Source: Nematostella vectensis
Lineage: Eukaryota; Cnidaria; Anthozoa; Actiniaria; Edwardsiidae
Length of the DNA: 64,000 nt
Assembly: GCF_932526225.1 (NCBI RefSeq)
Contig: NC_064046.1
Coordinates: 7,365,219 to 7,429,218, forward strand
Direction of reading: 5' to 3'
Part shown: positions 11,310-22,300 of the stretch, one piece after another
Layout of the letters: the number at the start of each line of letters is the position of its first letter
How positions within the stretch are numbered: position 1 is the first letter of the stretch
Position numbers and translations under genes: made by a program
The notes under the pieces: generated by a model
Seen by the model: only the letters and a program-made list of their open reading frames with translations
What the model was told of the DNA's origin: nothing
Database searches by the model: none

Positions 11310-12551
11310 ATGATAACACGATTTATCAGAAAAAAAAACGCCGAGAAGCTATTTACAGCCCATAACCAGAAAGTGGACCATCGCACGCATGGCATAAGCC
11401 GGCTGTATTACCCCGAGAGTTTACAAAATATAGGATTTGCAACAACCGGTGTAAAAACATCAACACGCTCTCAACAGCTGTTCGTTAGACTTGGTGTAAA
11501 CACCAAGTCTAACGAAACACACGACGACATGTACGAGGAAATCCCTGAGCGCTCGCCCGCCGCCAAAGCAGTGGAAATCTCCATTCTGTTACTGATAGAC
11601 GCAGCTGCGCTCTTTGGTAATCTACTTGTGTGCATCGCGTCGTACAAAAATAAGTCTCTTCGCACATCTACTAATGTGTATATCATCGCGTTAGCAATTA
11701 TGGATATTCTTACTGCATGCGTCACGGCGCCGCTCTCGCTCGGTGCCATCATGAAGGGAAGGTGGATATTTGGCGATACCGGCTGCCGAGTGCAAGGGTT
11801 CTTCACGCACTTTCTGATTTACTCGTCAATGCATATCCTCGCTCTCACAGCCGTCAACCGTTACTTTCGCATCGTCAATACCCGCTATTACAAGAGGGTG
11901 TTCGGTGGGTGCCGCCCTGTTCTCTATCTACTAGGCGTATGGACCTCCGTCGCTTTGATTGTCTCTCTCCCCCCTTCACTCGGCTTTGCAGATTTTGCTT
12001 TTGAACCGGGAGTATCCTTATACTTGTGTATTCTAGATTTTAATACTTCCACCGGCGAACATGCGTTTCTTTTTATTGTGTTGTTTCTCTATGTCGTTCT
12101 CTCTATGGCTATCATAATCGCTTCCTACATCTCGGTCTCCAAGACAATCCGTCACCATAACCTTCACCTACAGACCACCATTGTGTTAAATCACCGACTC
12201 GGTCATCTTAGCGTCGAGGAAATCAAGATAACACGTACTCTGTTTATACTCGTCATGGCTTTTGCAGTACTGTGGATACCTGTGTATTCTGTCGTGTCGA
12301 TCATTCGCACAGGTTTGGGCGGGGAGATGACAGACGCGGGCTCGATCATTGCAACGTATTTAATCTTTTTATCCTCTGCTATTAACCCATATATCTACGC
12401 GTTCAACCACAGGTCGTATAGGAATGAATTTAAAAAGATTTTGTCGTGGAAATCGAATGAGGTTGTGGGACCGGCTCATGTAGCTGGTGGGCACCCTGTG
12501 GTCATATACTGTCCAAGTAATTGTGATCAAATTCAACGCGCTTCACAGTAA
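11310..12551 (+). CDS. Class A (rhodopsin-family) GPCR, melatonin-receptor-like
   Basis: Single-exon frame of 413 residues with seven hydrophobic segments. TM1 is about 88-110 with the G-N pair at 103-104. TM2 is about 123-145 with D132. Cys159 and Cys240 are the likely loop disulfide. TM3 ends in N-R-Y at 183-185, in place of D-R-Y. TM5 is about 252-274. TM6 has F-x3-W-x-P (F318 to P324). TM7 ends in N-P-Y-I-Y at 359-363. N-R-Y is typical of vertebrate melatonin receptors, although they have N-A-x2-Y in TM7 where this protein keeps the proline. The roughly 85-residue N-terminus has a possible glycosylation site (N68-E-T). The C-terminal tail is short, with Cys residues that could be palmitoylated. 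It would act at the plasma membrane and couple to G proteins; the ligand is unknown. Met74 is an alternative start that would still keep all seven segments. Confidence 0.85.
   Translation: MITRFIRKKNAEKLFTAHNQKVDHRTHGISRLYYPESLQNIGFATTGVKTSTRSQQLFVRLGVNTKSNETHDDMYEEIPERSPAAKAVEISILLLIDAAALFGNLLVCIASYKNKSLRTSTNVYIIALAIMDILTACVTAPLSLGAIMKGRWIFGDTGCRVQGFFTHFLIYSSMHILALTAVNRYFRIVNTRYYKRVFGGCRPVLYLLGVWTSVALIVSLPPSLGFADFAFEPGVSLYLCILDFNTSTGEHAFLFIVLFLYVVLSMAIIIASYISVSKTIRHHNLHLQTTIVLNHRLGHLSVEEIKITRTLFILVMAFAVLWIPVYSVVSIIRTGLGGEMTDAGSIIATYLIFLSSAINPYIYAFNHRSYRNEFKKILSWKSNEVVGPAHVAGGHPVVIYCPSNCDQIQRASQ
11481..11516. repeat. 17-bp perfect inverted repeat inside the GPCR coding region
   Basis: TTCGTTAGACTTGGTGT, a 2-bp AA spacer, then its exact reverse complement. 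It encodes residues about 58-69 of the extracellular N-terminus and could form a stable hairpin in DNA or mRNA. Confidence 0.95.
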
Positions 12552-14370
12552 CCTCAACTCTCGACCGATACCTGTCCAACTGTCTCTTGGGGTAACGTGT
12601 ACGCTAATACAACTCTATACACTTTTATATACCAAAACATTTACAGTGAAAACCCGATAACTAGAACTCGGATAACTAGACTAGCTGACTTCAAGTTCAC
12701 GAATAATAGGGTTCTCGGAAACGTCTCCTTCAGGAAATTCTCCGAGCATGCATAGCTACTCAATTCTGTGCCGATCTTCGTGTCAAGTTGGTGGTTTTTT
12801 TTTTCACCACCTTCTACAAGCAATAAAGGAAAAGTTGCTCATTGGACTAGAAATATAAGTAATACGCGGTGTAGAAGTACAGCAGTAGACATAGTAAGAG
12901 TACCCACCAGTGGTAATAGCGCTCTGCCTTTTACCAGCAGACGTTTGAGAAATACATTTTGTTTATATCAGGGTATGGAGTAAAACACGCACATTACAGA
13001 CTCTTGCCAGCCTATTTCTTAGGTGCCCACTCATCAGAATATTTATATTTATGTGTTACAAAACGATTTCTCTTATCTTAGAACTGTTATTTGTTTTAAA
13101 AAAACTTGAACATAATATAACCTGTATATGGAGGTTTATCATCTGTAGATATAACTTTTTCTCGTAATCTGATCAGCAGTCTTATTAAAACGACTAATGA
13201 AACAAGTATTATAAAACATGAAGCCTTGGTTAACGAGGAGTGATAATCGACGAGAAATGAAACATGACCCATTTTCTAATTTCTTTAAAAATTTCAAAAA
13301 AGTTAATATTTAATGCCATAGTTTTTAAAAGTATTCTTACGTCTCCATGTTTTATGTTTTTATGAAAATATGAAATCAATTGTACTTATGACAACTGTAC
13401 TTATTAAGTTTTATCGGGAGGATGATCATTTCAACATATATGCACTTTGTGATGTTTTACAAGTTTTTGCACACCCAAAATGTTTGTGGGAATGTTTTGT
13501 GAAAATCGGAATTGTGATTGACCAGAGTTAAATGTAATCAAATTTTGTTATTTGACTGACATGCTCATGAGATTCTAGTCCGTTTGATCGACAGCTTATA
13601 GATATCTCAGATTCAAGCAATACAGCGCTATCAACTGATCAAATTCCCTCTAAAATTTCCAGATTGCTTACTCTCAATGGAAAACACAGTTCTTTAGCTT
13701 TTTTTGTAAGTTTTTCTTACAAAAACACAAGAACAATATAACAATAACTTGATAAAGGAAATCCGCTAATACGTAAAAGGCATATTGGCACAAAAGAAAA
13801 ACATTAGCAATCACTCAACATAGAAAGAGAGGAAACGCTACGAATTATCTCAGTCGCCGGCACGACTAATTGGCGACATTATAGAAACGAAAAAAAATTT
13901 AATATAGAACTTTGTTAGAAGGGCAATGTCTTACGGACACCACACAAAAGGTAACAAATTGCATGGCTTTTATAGGGGAACTGAAAAAATCAGTTAATGG
14001 AACAAAGCGGCTGAATGTATTCCGGTCTTTTCGTGCGCTATATACATCTTGTTGACATAACTCCGTTGAAAGGCCTCAAGGCTAACATTACCTACAAATT
14101 GCACCAAACATTAGGGGTTATCAACATCAGTTTAGTGATCAAGAACGGAGACTGGATGCCTCTCCCAGACCGAAAGCGCTAGCACACCTAAAGGCTGAAC
14201 CAATCTTGAAATATTCTTGGAAAAAATATTCTTGGTGGAAATAAATGCTAAACCAATCTTTTGATATTCTGTCGCTTTTGGTGCCATATTTTCCCCAAGA
14301 ACATTGCGAGAGTTGTTTAGCACTGAGATGTGTTTCCAAGGTACGCGCCTTGTAATAGAAAACGACCAGC
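12552..14370. other. Intergenic region after the GPCR
   Basis: AT-rich, no supported gene or mobile element. The missing 3' exons of ENTR1 (minus strand) were looked for here and not recognised. Confidence 0.5.
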
Positions 14371-14683
14371 GGGAGGGAGGGAGGGAGGGAGGGAGGGAGG
14401 GAGGGAGGGAGGGAGGGAGGGAGGGAGGGAGGGAGGGAGGGAGGGAGGGAGGGAGGGAGGGAGGGAGGGAGGGAGGGAGGGAGGGAGGGAGGGAGGGAGG
14501 GAGGGAGGGAGGGAGGGAGGGAGGGAGGGAGGGAGGGAGGGAGGGAGGGAGGGAGGGAGGGAGGGAGGGAGGGAGGGAGGGAGGGAGGGAGGGAGGGAGG
14601 GAGGGAGGGAGGGAGGGAGGGAGGGAGGGAGGGAGGGAGGGAGGGAGGGAGGGAGGGAGGGAGGGAGGGAGGGAGGGAGGGAC
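14371..14683. repeat. (GGGA)n microsatellite, about 310 bp
   Basis: Roughly 78 uninterrupted GGGA units, purine-only on the + strand. Such tracts can form G-quadruplexes or triplex DNA. The six-frame translations here (Gly-Gly-Arg-Glu, or Ser-Leu-Pro-Pro) are not genes. Confidence 0.98.
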
Positions 14684-15142
14684 AAGAAAACGACAAGAGA
14701 AACAGAATCTAGAATCAGCGACAAAACAGTTTAAAATCTAACGCCTCAAATTCATTTTTTGATGGAAATCTAAATTGTAGATACGACATGTGAAAACAAG
14801 GCTTGAGTACGGGGATTGAATAATGTTCAAACATGTTTTTTTTTGGGGGGGAGGGGTTGGAGTATAATGAGGGGGGAGGGGGAAAGGTTAAAGAATAAGG
14901 GAGGGAGGGAGGGAGGGAGGGAGGGACAAGAAAACGACAAGAGAAACAGAATCTAGAATCAGCGACAAAACAGTTTAAAATCTAACGCCTCAAATTCATT
15001 TTTTGATGGAAATCTAAATTGTAGATACGACATGTGAAAACAAGGCTTGAGTACGGGGATTGAATAATGTTCAAACATGTTTTTTTTTGGGGGGGAGGGG
15101 TTGGAGTATAATGAGGGGGGAGGGGGAAAGGTTAAAGAATAA
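14681..15142. repeat. 218-bp direct duplication flanking a short GGGA tract
   Basis: 14681-14898 and 14925-15142 read as identical 218-bp copies, offset by 244 bp, separated by a 26-bp GGGA tract. The copy boundaries fall in GGGA sequence, so the duplication probably arose by recombination or slippage between GGGA tracts. Confidence 0.92.
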
Positions 15143-15484
15143 TTACCGGCGCATGCGCATGGTAGCGTCCAGATCTACTCAGTAATTTGTAAAAAGGCCC
15201 ATAAAATAACACAGATCAAATAATTTGAATCTATTATTAGATGATCAATATATATACAAGAAGGCGGAGACGAATAGCTATTCGTACATCTTGTTATTTT
15301 AGTCAGCATCAGGATACCCATCTCGATACCACACACGGTCTTACTTCCTGCTCAACAATCGATCCACGCCGCGTCCCACACGTGCTCGAAGTGTCACGTG
15401 TCTAACTTTGTTTTACGTGCCTCATGCTTCATTTGCCAAGCCTTCTGTGCTACGTGACAAGCTGACAAGCTCCAAGTGTGGAAC

Positions 15485-15705
15485 TGTAAGTATCACGTGT
15501 TCAGCGTCATGTATCACGTGTACAGCGACGTTTCACGTGTCCAGCGTTATGTGCCACTTGTACAGCGTCATTATTCACGTCTCCAGCGTTATGTTTCACG
15601 TGAACAGCGTCATTATTCACGTGTCCAGCGTTATGTTTCACGTGAACTGCGTCATGCTTCACGTGAACAGCGTCATTTTTCACGTGTACAGCCTTGTGCA
15701 AACAC
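15485..15705. repeat. Short tandem repeat carrying many CACGTG E-boxes
   Basis: Alternating 20-bp half-units such as TTCACGTGAACAGCGTCATT and TTCACGTGTCCAGCGTTATG. About nine or ten copies keep a full CACGTG hexamer. Copies differ mainly after the hexamer. Confidence 0.9.
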
Positions 15706-15804
15706 GTGTGTAATGTCACGTATCTTCGGGGTGCTTGGGGACTTCTGTTATTCTGTCGATGTAGTTCAGTTGGGAAGAGACGAACTTAAGTGTTTCGACG
15801 CCAG

Positions 15805-15962
15805 AGTAGAGGTCCCTACAAGGGAAATGTCTTTTGTAAGTAGTGTTAGTAGAGGTCCCTACAAGGGAAATGTCTTCTGTAAATAAAGGTTCCTACAATG
15901 GAAATGTCTTTTGTAAGTAAAGTGGTAGTAGAGGTCCCTGCAAGGAAAATTACTTGTAAAAA
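15805..15962. repeat. About 47-bp diverged tandem repeat, about 3-4 copies
   Basis: Units share GTAGAGGTCCCTACAAGGGA and AATGTCTTTTGTAAGTA, the later copies with substitutions and deletions. Confidence 0.75.
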
Positions 15963-16079
15963 AGTGCTTAACGCCTATAGGGACCAGCTTTTTTCTAATT
16001 ATAAGGAAATGACAAGAAGGGGCGTGGCTGTGCCCCCCTTAGTTTTATAATGTCTATTATGTTATGTTACGGCCCTTAC

Positions 16080-16400
16080 GGCCTTTACGCTCACGTAACG
16101 CTTGTTGCGTGGTGCTCGTAATATGGCCCTTACTTAAGTACCTGCTCGGCTCTTCGTGAACTTTTCGTCATCTCGTCGTCTTCAAGGGTAGTGCTCGAAA
16201 TGTGGCCCTTACTTAATGAAGTACCTGCTCGGCTCGTTGTGCAATCGTCATAGTCTCGACAGGTGGCGCTTAATCGATAACACCCCGAGTGCCTACTTCT
16301 TCGTCGGGTGTTAATTGTATAATGACCGTTACTTACCTGAGTGCCTGTTCGGCTCGTCGGGCAGTCGTCGCCATCTCGTCGGCTGCTGATAAGGACTTCT
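16080..16400. repeat. Diverged long-unit repeat (about 80-100 bp)
   Basis: Three or four loosely similar segments share GGCCCTTACTTA, GTACCTGCTCGGCTC and a CGTCGTC/CATCTCGTCG end. Old and degenerate. Confidence 0.45.
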
Positions 16401-16556
16401 CTTTGACGGCGTTTAAAGTACTATGGTGCGTGTTCAGCAGTTGTTGATAGGTTGCCATAGGAACAGTATCTGCCTAAAGTACAAATATGCAGAACGTTCT
16501 TGTATCGGCTTGCATACTTTAGTTTCGGTACACCTCAAGATGGCGCAAAACATCTT

Positions 16557-18048
16557 AGCATGTTCGCCAAGTAAGGTACGTTATTGTTACGAGATCATGG
16601 AGTATGTACGCTTAGCATGTACGCCAAGTAAGGCACGTTATTGTTGCTAGATCATGCAGTATGTACGCTTAGCATGTACGCTAAGTAAGGTACGTTATTG
16701 TTGCTAGATCATGGAGTATGTACGCTTAGCATGTACGCCAAGTAAGGTACGTTATTGTTGCTAGATCATGGAGTATGTACGCTTAGCATGTACGCCAAGT
16801 AAGGTACGTTATTGTTGCTAGATCATGGAGTATGTACGCTTAGCATGTACGCCAAGTAAGGTACGTTATTGTTGCTAGATCATGGAGTATGTACGCTTAG
16901 CATGTACGCCAAGTAAGGTACGTTATTGTTGCTAGATCATGGAGTATGTACGCTTAGCATGTACGCCAAGTAAGGTACGTTATTGTTGCTAGATCATGGA
17001 GTATGTACGCTTAGCATGTACGCCAAGTAAGGTACGTTATTGTTGCTAGATCATGGAGTATGTACGCTTAGCATGTACGCCAAGTAAGACACGTTATTGT
17101 TGCTAGATCATGGAGTATGTACGCTTAGCATGTACGCCAAGTAAGGTACGTTATTGTTGCTAGATCATGCAGTATGTACGCCAAGTAAGGTACGTTATTG
17201 TTGCTAGATCATGGAGTAATGTAGGCATAGCATGTACGCCAAGTAAGGTACGTTATTGTTGCTAGATCATGCAGTATGTACGCTTAGCATGTACGCCAAG
17301 TAAGGTACGTTATTGTTGCTAGATCATGCAGTATGTACGCCAAGTAAGGTACGTTATTGTTGCAAGATCATGGAGTATGTAAGCATAGCATGTACGCTAA
17401 GTAAGGTACGTTATTGTTGCTAGATCATGCAGTATGTACGCCAAGTAAGGTACGTTATTATTGCTAGATCATGGAGTATGTACGCTTAGCATGTACGCCA
17501 AGTAAGGTACGTTATTGTTGCTAGATCATGGAGTATGTACGCTTAGCATGTACGCCAAGTAAGGTACGTTATTGTTGCTAGATCATGGAGTATGTACGCC
17601 AAGTAAGGTACGTTATTGTTGCAAGATCATGGAGTATGTAGGCATAGCATGTACGCTAAGTAAGGTACGTTATTGTTGCTAGATCATGGAGTATGTACGC
17701 TAAGTAAGGTACGTTATTGTTGCTAGATCATGGAGTATGTACGCTTAGCATGTTCGCCAAGTAAGGTACGTTATTGTTGCTAGATCATGGAGTATGTACG
17801 CTTAGCATGTACGCCAAGTAAGGTACGTTATTATTGCTAGATCATGGAGTATGTACGCTTAGCATGTACGCCAAGTAAGGTACGTTATTGTTGCTAGATC
17901 ATGGAGTATGTACGCTTAGCATGTACGCCAAGTAAGGTACGTTATTGTTGCCAGATCATGGAGTATGTACGCTTAGCATGTTCGCCAAGTAAGGTACGTT
18001 ATTGTTGCTAGATCATGGAGTATGTACGCTTAGCATGTACGCTAAGTA
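16557..18048. repeat. 57-bp minisatellite
   Basis: About 27 units beginning TCATGGAGTATGTACGCTTA and ending ACGTTATTGTTGCTAGA. Some units lack a 15-bp block (CTTAGCATGTACGCC). Very homogeneous. It lies where downstream parts of the minus-strand ENTR1 transcription unit would be expected. Confidence 0.95.
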
Positions 18049-18245
18049 GTGCCCCCTGCATCAAACAGCACCAATAACAGCCACCTTACTGGCACCGCCG
18101 ACCACAAGGCAAAGAAAATGCTGGCGAAAGTCTGACTTCAATCAAAATCTCCCAAACACTCGCCAGCACCAGCCAGCAACTCCCAACACAGTGTTCGAAC
18201 TGCGCCAGCATTCTTTGTCCAGCGTCTGGCCAGCTAGACACGATA
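18049..18245. other. CAGCA/TGCTG-rich dispersed palindromic sequence
   Basis: Segment between two minisatellites, rich in GCCAGCA and GCTGGC. It resembles sequence at 34850-36060 (for example CTGGCGCAGTT), so it is a copy or fragment of a dispersed palindromic element. Confidence 0.55.
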
Positions 18246-19318
18246 TGACAAGACCGACACGGCGCACAATTAGTGTGGGCATTATTTGACAAGGTAAAGA
18301 ACCAAACGGCGCGTAATCAGTCATGTGGACACGATATGAAAAGGTAAAGAACCAAACGGCGCGTAATCAGTCATGTGGACACGATACGACAAGGTAAAGC
18401 ACCAAACGGCGCGTAATCAGTCATGTGGACACGATACGACAAGGTAAAGAACCAAACGGCGCGTAATCAGTCATGTGGACACGATACGACAAGGTAAAGA
18501 ACCAAACGACGCGTAATCAGTCATGTGGACACGATACGACAAGGTAAAGAACCAAACGGCGCGTAATCAGTCATGTCGACACGATACGACAAGGTAAAGA
18601 ACCAAACGGTGCGTAATCAGTCATGTGGACACGATACGACAAGGTAAAGAACCAAACGGCGCGTAATCAGTCATGTGGACACGATATGACAAGGTAAAGA
18701 ACCAAACGGCGCGTAATCAGTCATGTGGACACGATATGACAAGGTAAAGAACCAAACGGCGCGTAATCAGTCATGTGGACACGATACGACAAGGTAAAGA
18801 ACCAAACGGCGCGTAATCAGTCATGTGGACACGATACGACAAGGTAAAGAAACAAACGGCGCGTAATCAGTCATGTGGACACGATACGACAAGGTAAAGA
18901 ACCAAACGGCGCGTAATCAGTCATGTGGATACGAAACGACAAGGTAAAGAACCAAACGGCGCGTAATCAGTCATGTGGACACGATACGACAAGGCAAAGA
19001 ACCAAACGGCGCGTAATCAGTCATGTGGACACGATACGACAAGGTAAAGAACAAAACGGCGCGTAATCAGTCATGTGGACACGATATAAAAAGGTAAAGA
19101 ACCAAACGGCGCGTAATCAGTCATGTGGACACTATTTGACAAGGTAAAGAACCAAACGGCGCGTAATCAGTCATGTGGACACGATATGACAAGGTAAAGC
19201 ACCAAACGGCGCGTAATTAGTCACGTGGACACGATATGACAAGGTAAAGAACCAAACGGCGCGTAATCAGTCATGTGGACACGATACGACAAGGTAAAGA
19301 ACCAAACACATGAAATAA
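18246..19318. repeat. 50-bp minisatellite ending about 5-15 bp from the ENTR1 exon 7 donor
   Basis: About 21 units of AAGGTAAAGAACCAAACGGC plus GCGTAATCAGTCATGTGGAC plus ACGATACGAC, with few substitutions. On the minus strand the array starts about +5 to +15 within the intron that follows exon 7. Confidence 0.95.
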
Positions 19319-19322
19319 TTAC

Positions 19323-22300
19323 CTTAACCTGCTTGATTTCTTCTTTAAGCTTGGTGACGGTTGTCTCGGCTCGAAGGGCTCTTTGCTGTAAAGAAGACGA
19401 ACTTCAGCTATAACAGTCATAGTCTATTTATCACTAGCATTCTCCTCAATCGCCTACCGTGGTGAGCTCGAGGTTTTTCTCCACCATCTGAACCATGTTT
19501 TCTAGCGCTGCTGTTTCATCAGCCTCTCGTTTTTCAATCATTTTCAACTTGTTTTGTAGAACTGTAACTCTGCACGAAACATGTAAAAAATTAGACTAGT
19601 AGTCATAAGATGGAAAACAAGCAGAATATGAATTCCTTACTTTTTCTTTTCATAATCACGCGAAGTCGTGATTTCCTCCACCTCTTTTTTTAACCTTTCG
19701 TTGTCTTCACGTAACTATAAGCGAAACAAAACATATAAGAGGGGCCCCACTGGACTAATAACTATAACTTCCTATCTATTCTACAGGAATCATTTAAAGA
19801 TGGAAAACGTGCTCAGATGGTCTCACTACCTGCTCTTTTACCTTGTCTGTCTGCCTGCAATTTCTCTTTGATCTTGCGCCTGGTCTCATTACCTGGTCCC
19901 ACTACCTGGTCTTGTGCCACTACTTGGTCTAGTGCCTGGTCTCATTACCTGGTCTTGTGCCTGGTCTAACTACTTGGTCTTGTGCCTGATTCCACTACCT
20001 GGGGGTCGTTTCTCCAAACTCCCGGTAATTACCGGGCCCGTTAGGGTACCGGGAGAGTTTTCGGGATACTTTTCGGGGCGAGGAAGAGCGTTTCTCAAAA
20101 CAAGCGGTAGCGTCCCGGTTGTTTCCGATAAGCAAATTATAATTTTCAGAGTTAATGAATAGATTGGCTAAATAATTATTGAATATTAATAAAAATCGTA
20201 GATTTGTCGATGTCTGTAGACAACTGGTACCCCAAACACTGCTGTGGCATCGGCACTTTTCGAAAAAAAGACAGAGTAGATAAAGTAGATAAAGTCTCAT
20301 GTAGCAAACTTCCAATACCTTCGCAAAGTTGTTTACATTTTTTAGACGCACGGTGACAGCTAGATGTCAAATCATTTCACAGAAAAGAAACCTGATTGGC
20401 TGGTAGGGGATTCCATAAATTGATGTTAGCCGTGATTGGCCCACTTTTTTCCGGGCAGTGATATGGTTTCCTCAAGTGATGAAAATTCACTACAACTCGA
20501 CACAACTTGAAAATGGCGAGATTTAATAGGAAAAAAAGCACCAAATTGGATAGCTCAAGTTGGCCAATTCTAGATGAATAGTAGATCTACAAATTCAGCT
20601 GAAAATATTAAGGAAAAACATCGTTTTGGGTATCAACTATCGCATTAAAAGCAATTCCCGGTAAGTTACCGGGCGAGCTTTTTCCGGGCCCGACAATAAC
20701 GGGCGTTTTGAGAAACACCCGTAAAGTTTATCGGGGGCTTACCGGGTGACTTTCCGGGTTTCCACGTTTATCGGGACTTTTGAAAAACGACCCCCTGGTC
20801 TTGTGCCTGGTGTCACTACCTGGTCTTGTGCCTGATGTCACTACCTGGTCTTGTGCCTGGTGTCACTACCTGGTCTTGTGCCTGGTGTCACTACCTGGTC
20901 TTGTGCCTGATGTCACTACCTGGTCTTGTGCCTGGTGTCACTACCTGGTCTTGTGCCTGGTGTCATTACCTGGTCTTGTGCCTGGTGTCACCACCTGGTC
21001 TTGTGCCTGATGTCATTACCTGGTCTTGTGCCTGGTGTCACTACCTGGTCTTGTGCCTGGTGTCACTACCTGGTCTTGTGCCTGGTGTCACTACCTGGTC
21101 TTGTGCCTGATCTCATTACCTGGTCTTGTGCCTGATGCCATTACCTGGTTTTGTGCCTGATATCACTACCTGGTCTTGTGCCTGGTGTCACTACCTGGTC
21201 TTGTGCCTGATGCCATTACCTGGTCTTGTGCCTGGTATCATTACCTGGTCTTGTGCCTGATATCACTACCTGGTCTTGTGCCTGGTGTCACTACCTGGTC
21301 TTGTGCCTGGTATCATTACCTGGTCTTGTGCCTGATGCCATTACCTGGTCTTGTGCCTGGTATCATTACCTGGTCTTGTGCCTGGTGCCATTACCTGGTC
21401 TTGTGCCTGGTGTCACTACCTGGTCTTGTGCCTGATCTCATTACCTGGTCTTGTGCCTGATGCCATTACCTGGTCTTGTGCCTGATATCACTACCTGGTC
21501 TTGTGCCTGGTGTCACTACCTGGTCTTGTGCCTGATGCCATTACCTGGTCTTGTGCCTGGTATCATTACCTGGTCTTGTGCCTGATATCACTACCTGGTC
21601 TTGTGCCTGGTGTCACTACCTGGTCTTGTGCCTGGTGTCAATACCTGGTCTTGTGCCTGATCTCATTACCTGGTCTTGTGCCTGGTGTCACTACCTGGTC
21701 TTGTGCCTGATGCCATTACCTGGTCTAATGCCTGATGCCATTACCTGGTCTTGTGCCTGTGTCGATACCTGGTCTTGTGCCTGTGTCGATACCTGGTCTA
21801 ATGCCTGGTCTCAGTACCTGGTCTTGTGCTTGGTGTCATTACCTGGTCTTGTGCCTGATGTCATTACCTGGTCTTGTGCCTGATGTCATTACCTGGTCTT
21901 GTGCCTGGTGTCACCACCTGGTCTTGTGCCTGATCTCATTACCTGGTCTTGTGCCTGGTGTCACTACCTGGTCTTGTGCCTGGTGTCACTACCTGGTCTT
22001 GTGCCTGATGTCATTACCTGGTCTTGTGCCTGGTGTCATTACCTGGTCTTGTGCCTGATGCCACTACCTGGTCTTGTGCCTGGTGTCATTACCTGGTCTT
22101 GTGCCTGGTCTCTTTACCTGGTCTTGTGTCTGGTGTCACCACCTGGTCTTGTGCCTGGTATCACTACCTGGACTTGTGCCTGGTCAACCTTCCTGGTCTT
22201 GTGCCTGGTCAATCTTCCTGGTATTGTACCTGGTCTCATTACCTGTTCTTGTGCCTGGTCTGACTACCTGGTCTTGTGCCTGGTCAATCTTCCTAGTCTT

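Noticed and set aside
14139..14741. Pro/Ser- or Gly/Arg/Glu-rich frames
   Set aside because: Translation of the (GGGA)n microsatellite.
16557..19318. CRISPR-like array
   Set aside because: Whole units repeat with no unique spacers, and the DNA is eukaryotic; these are minisatellites.
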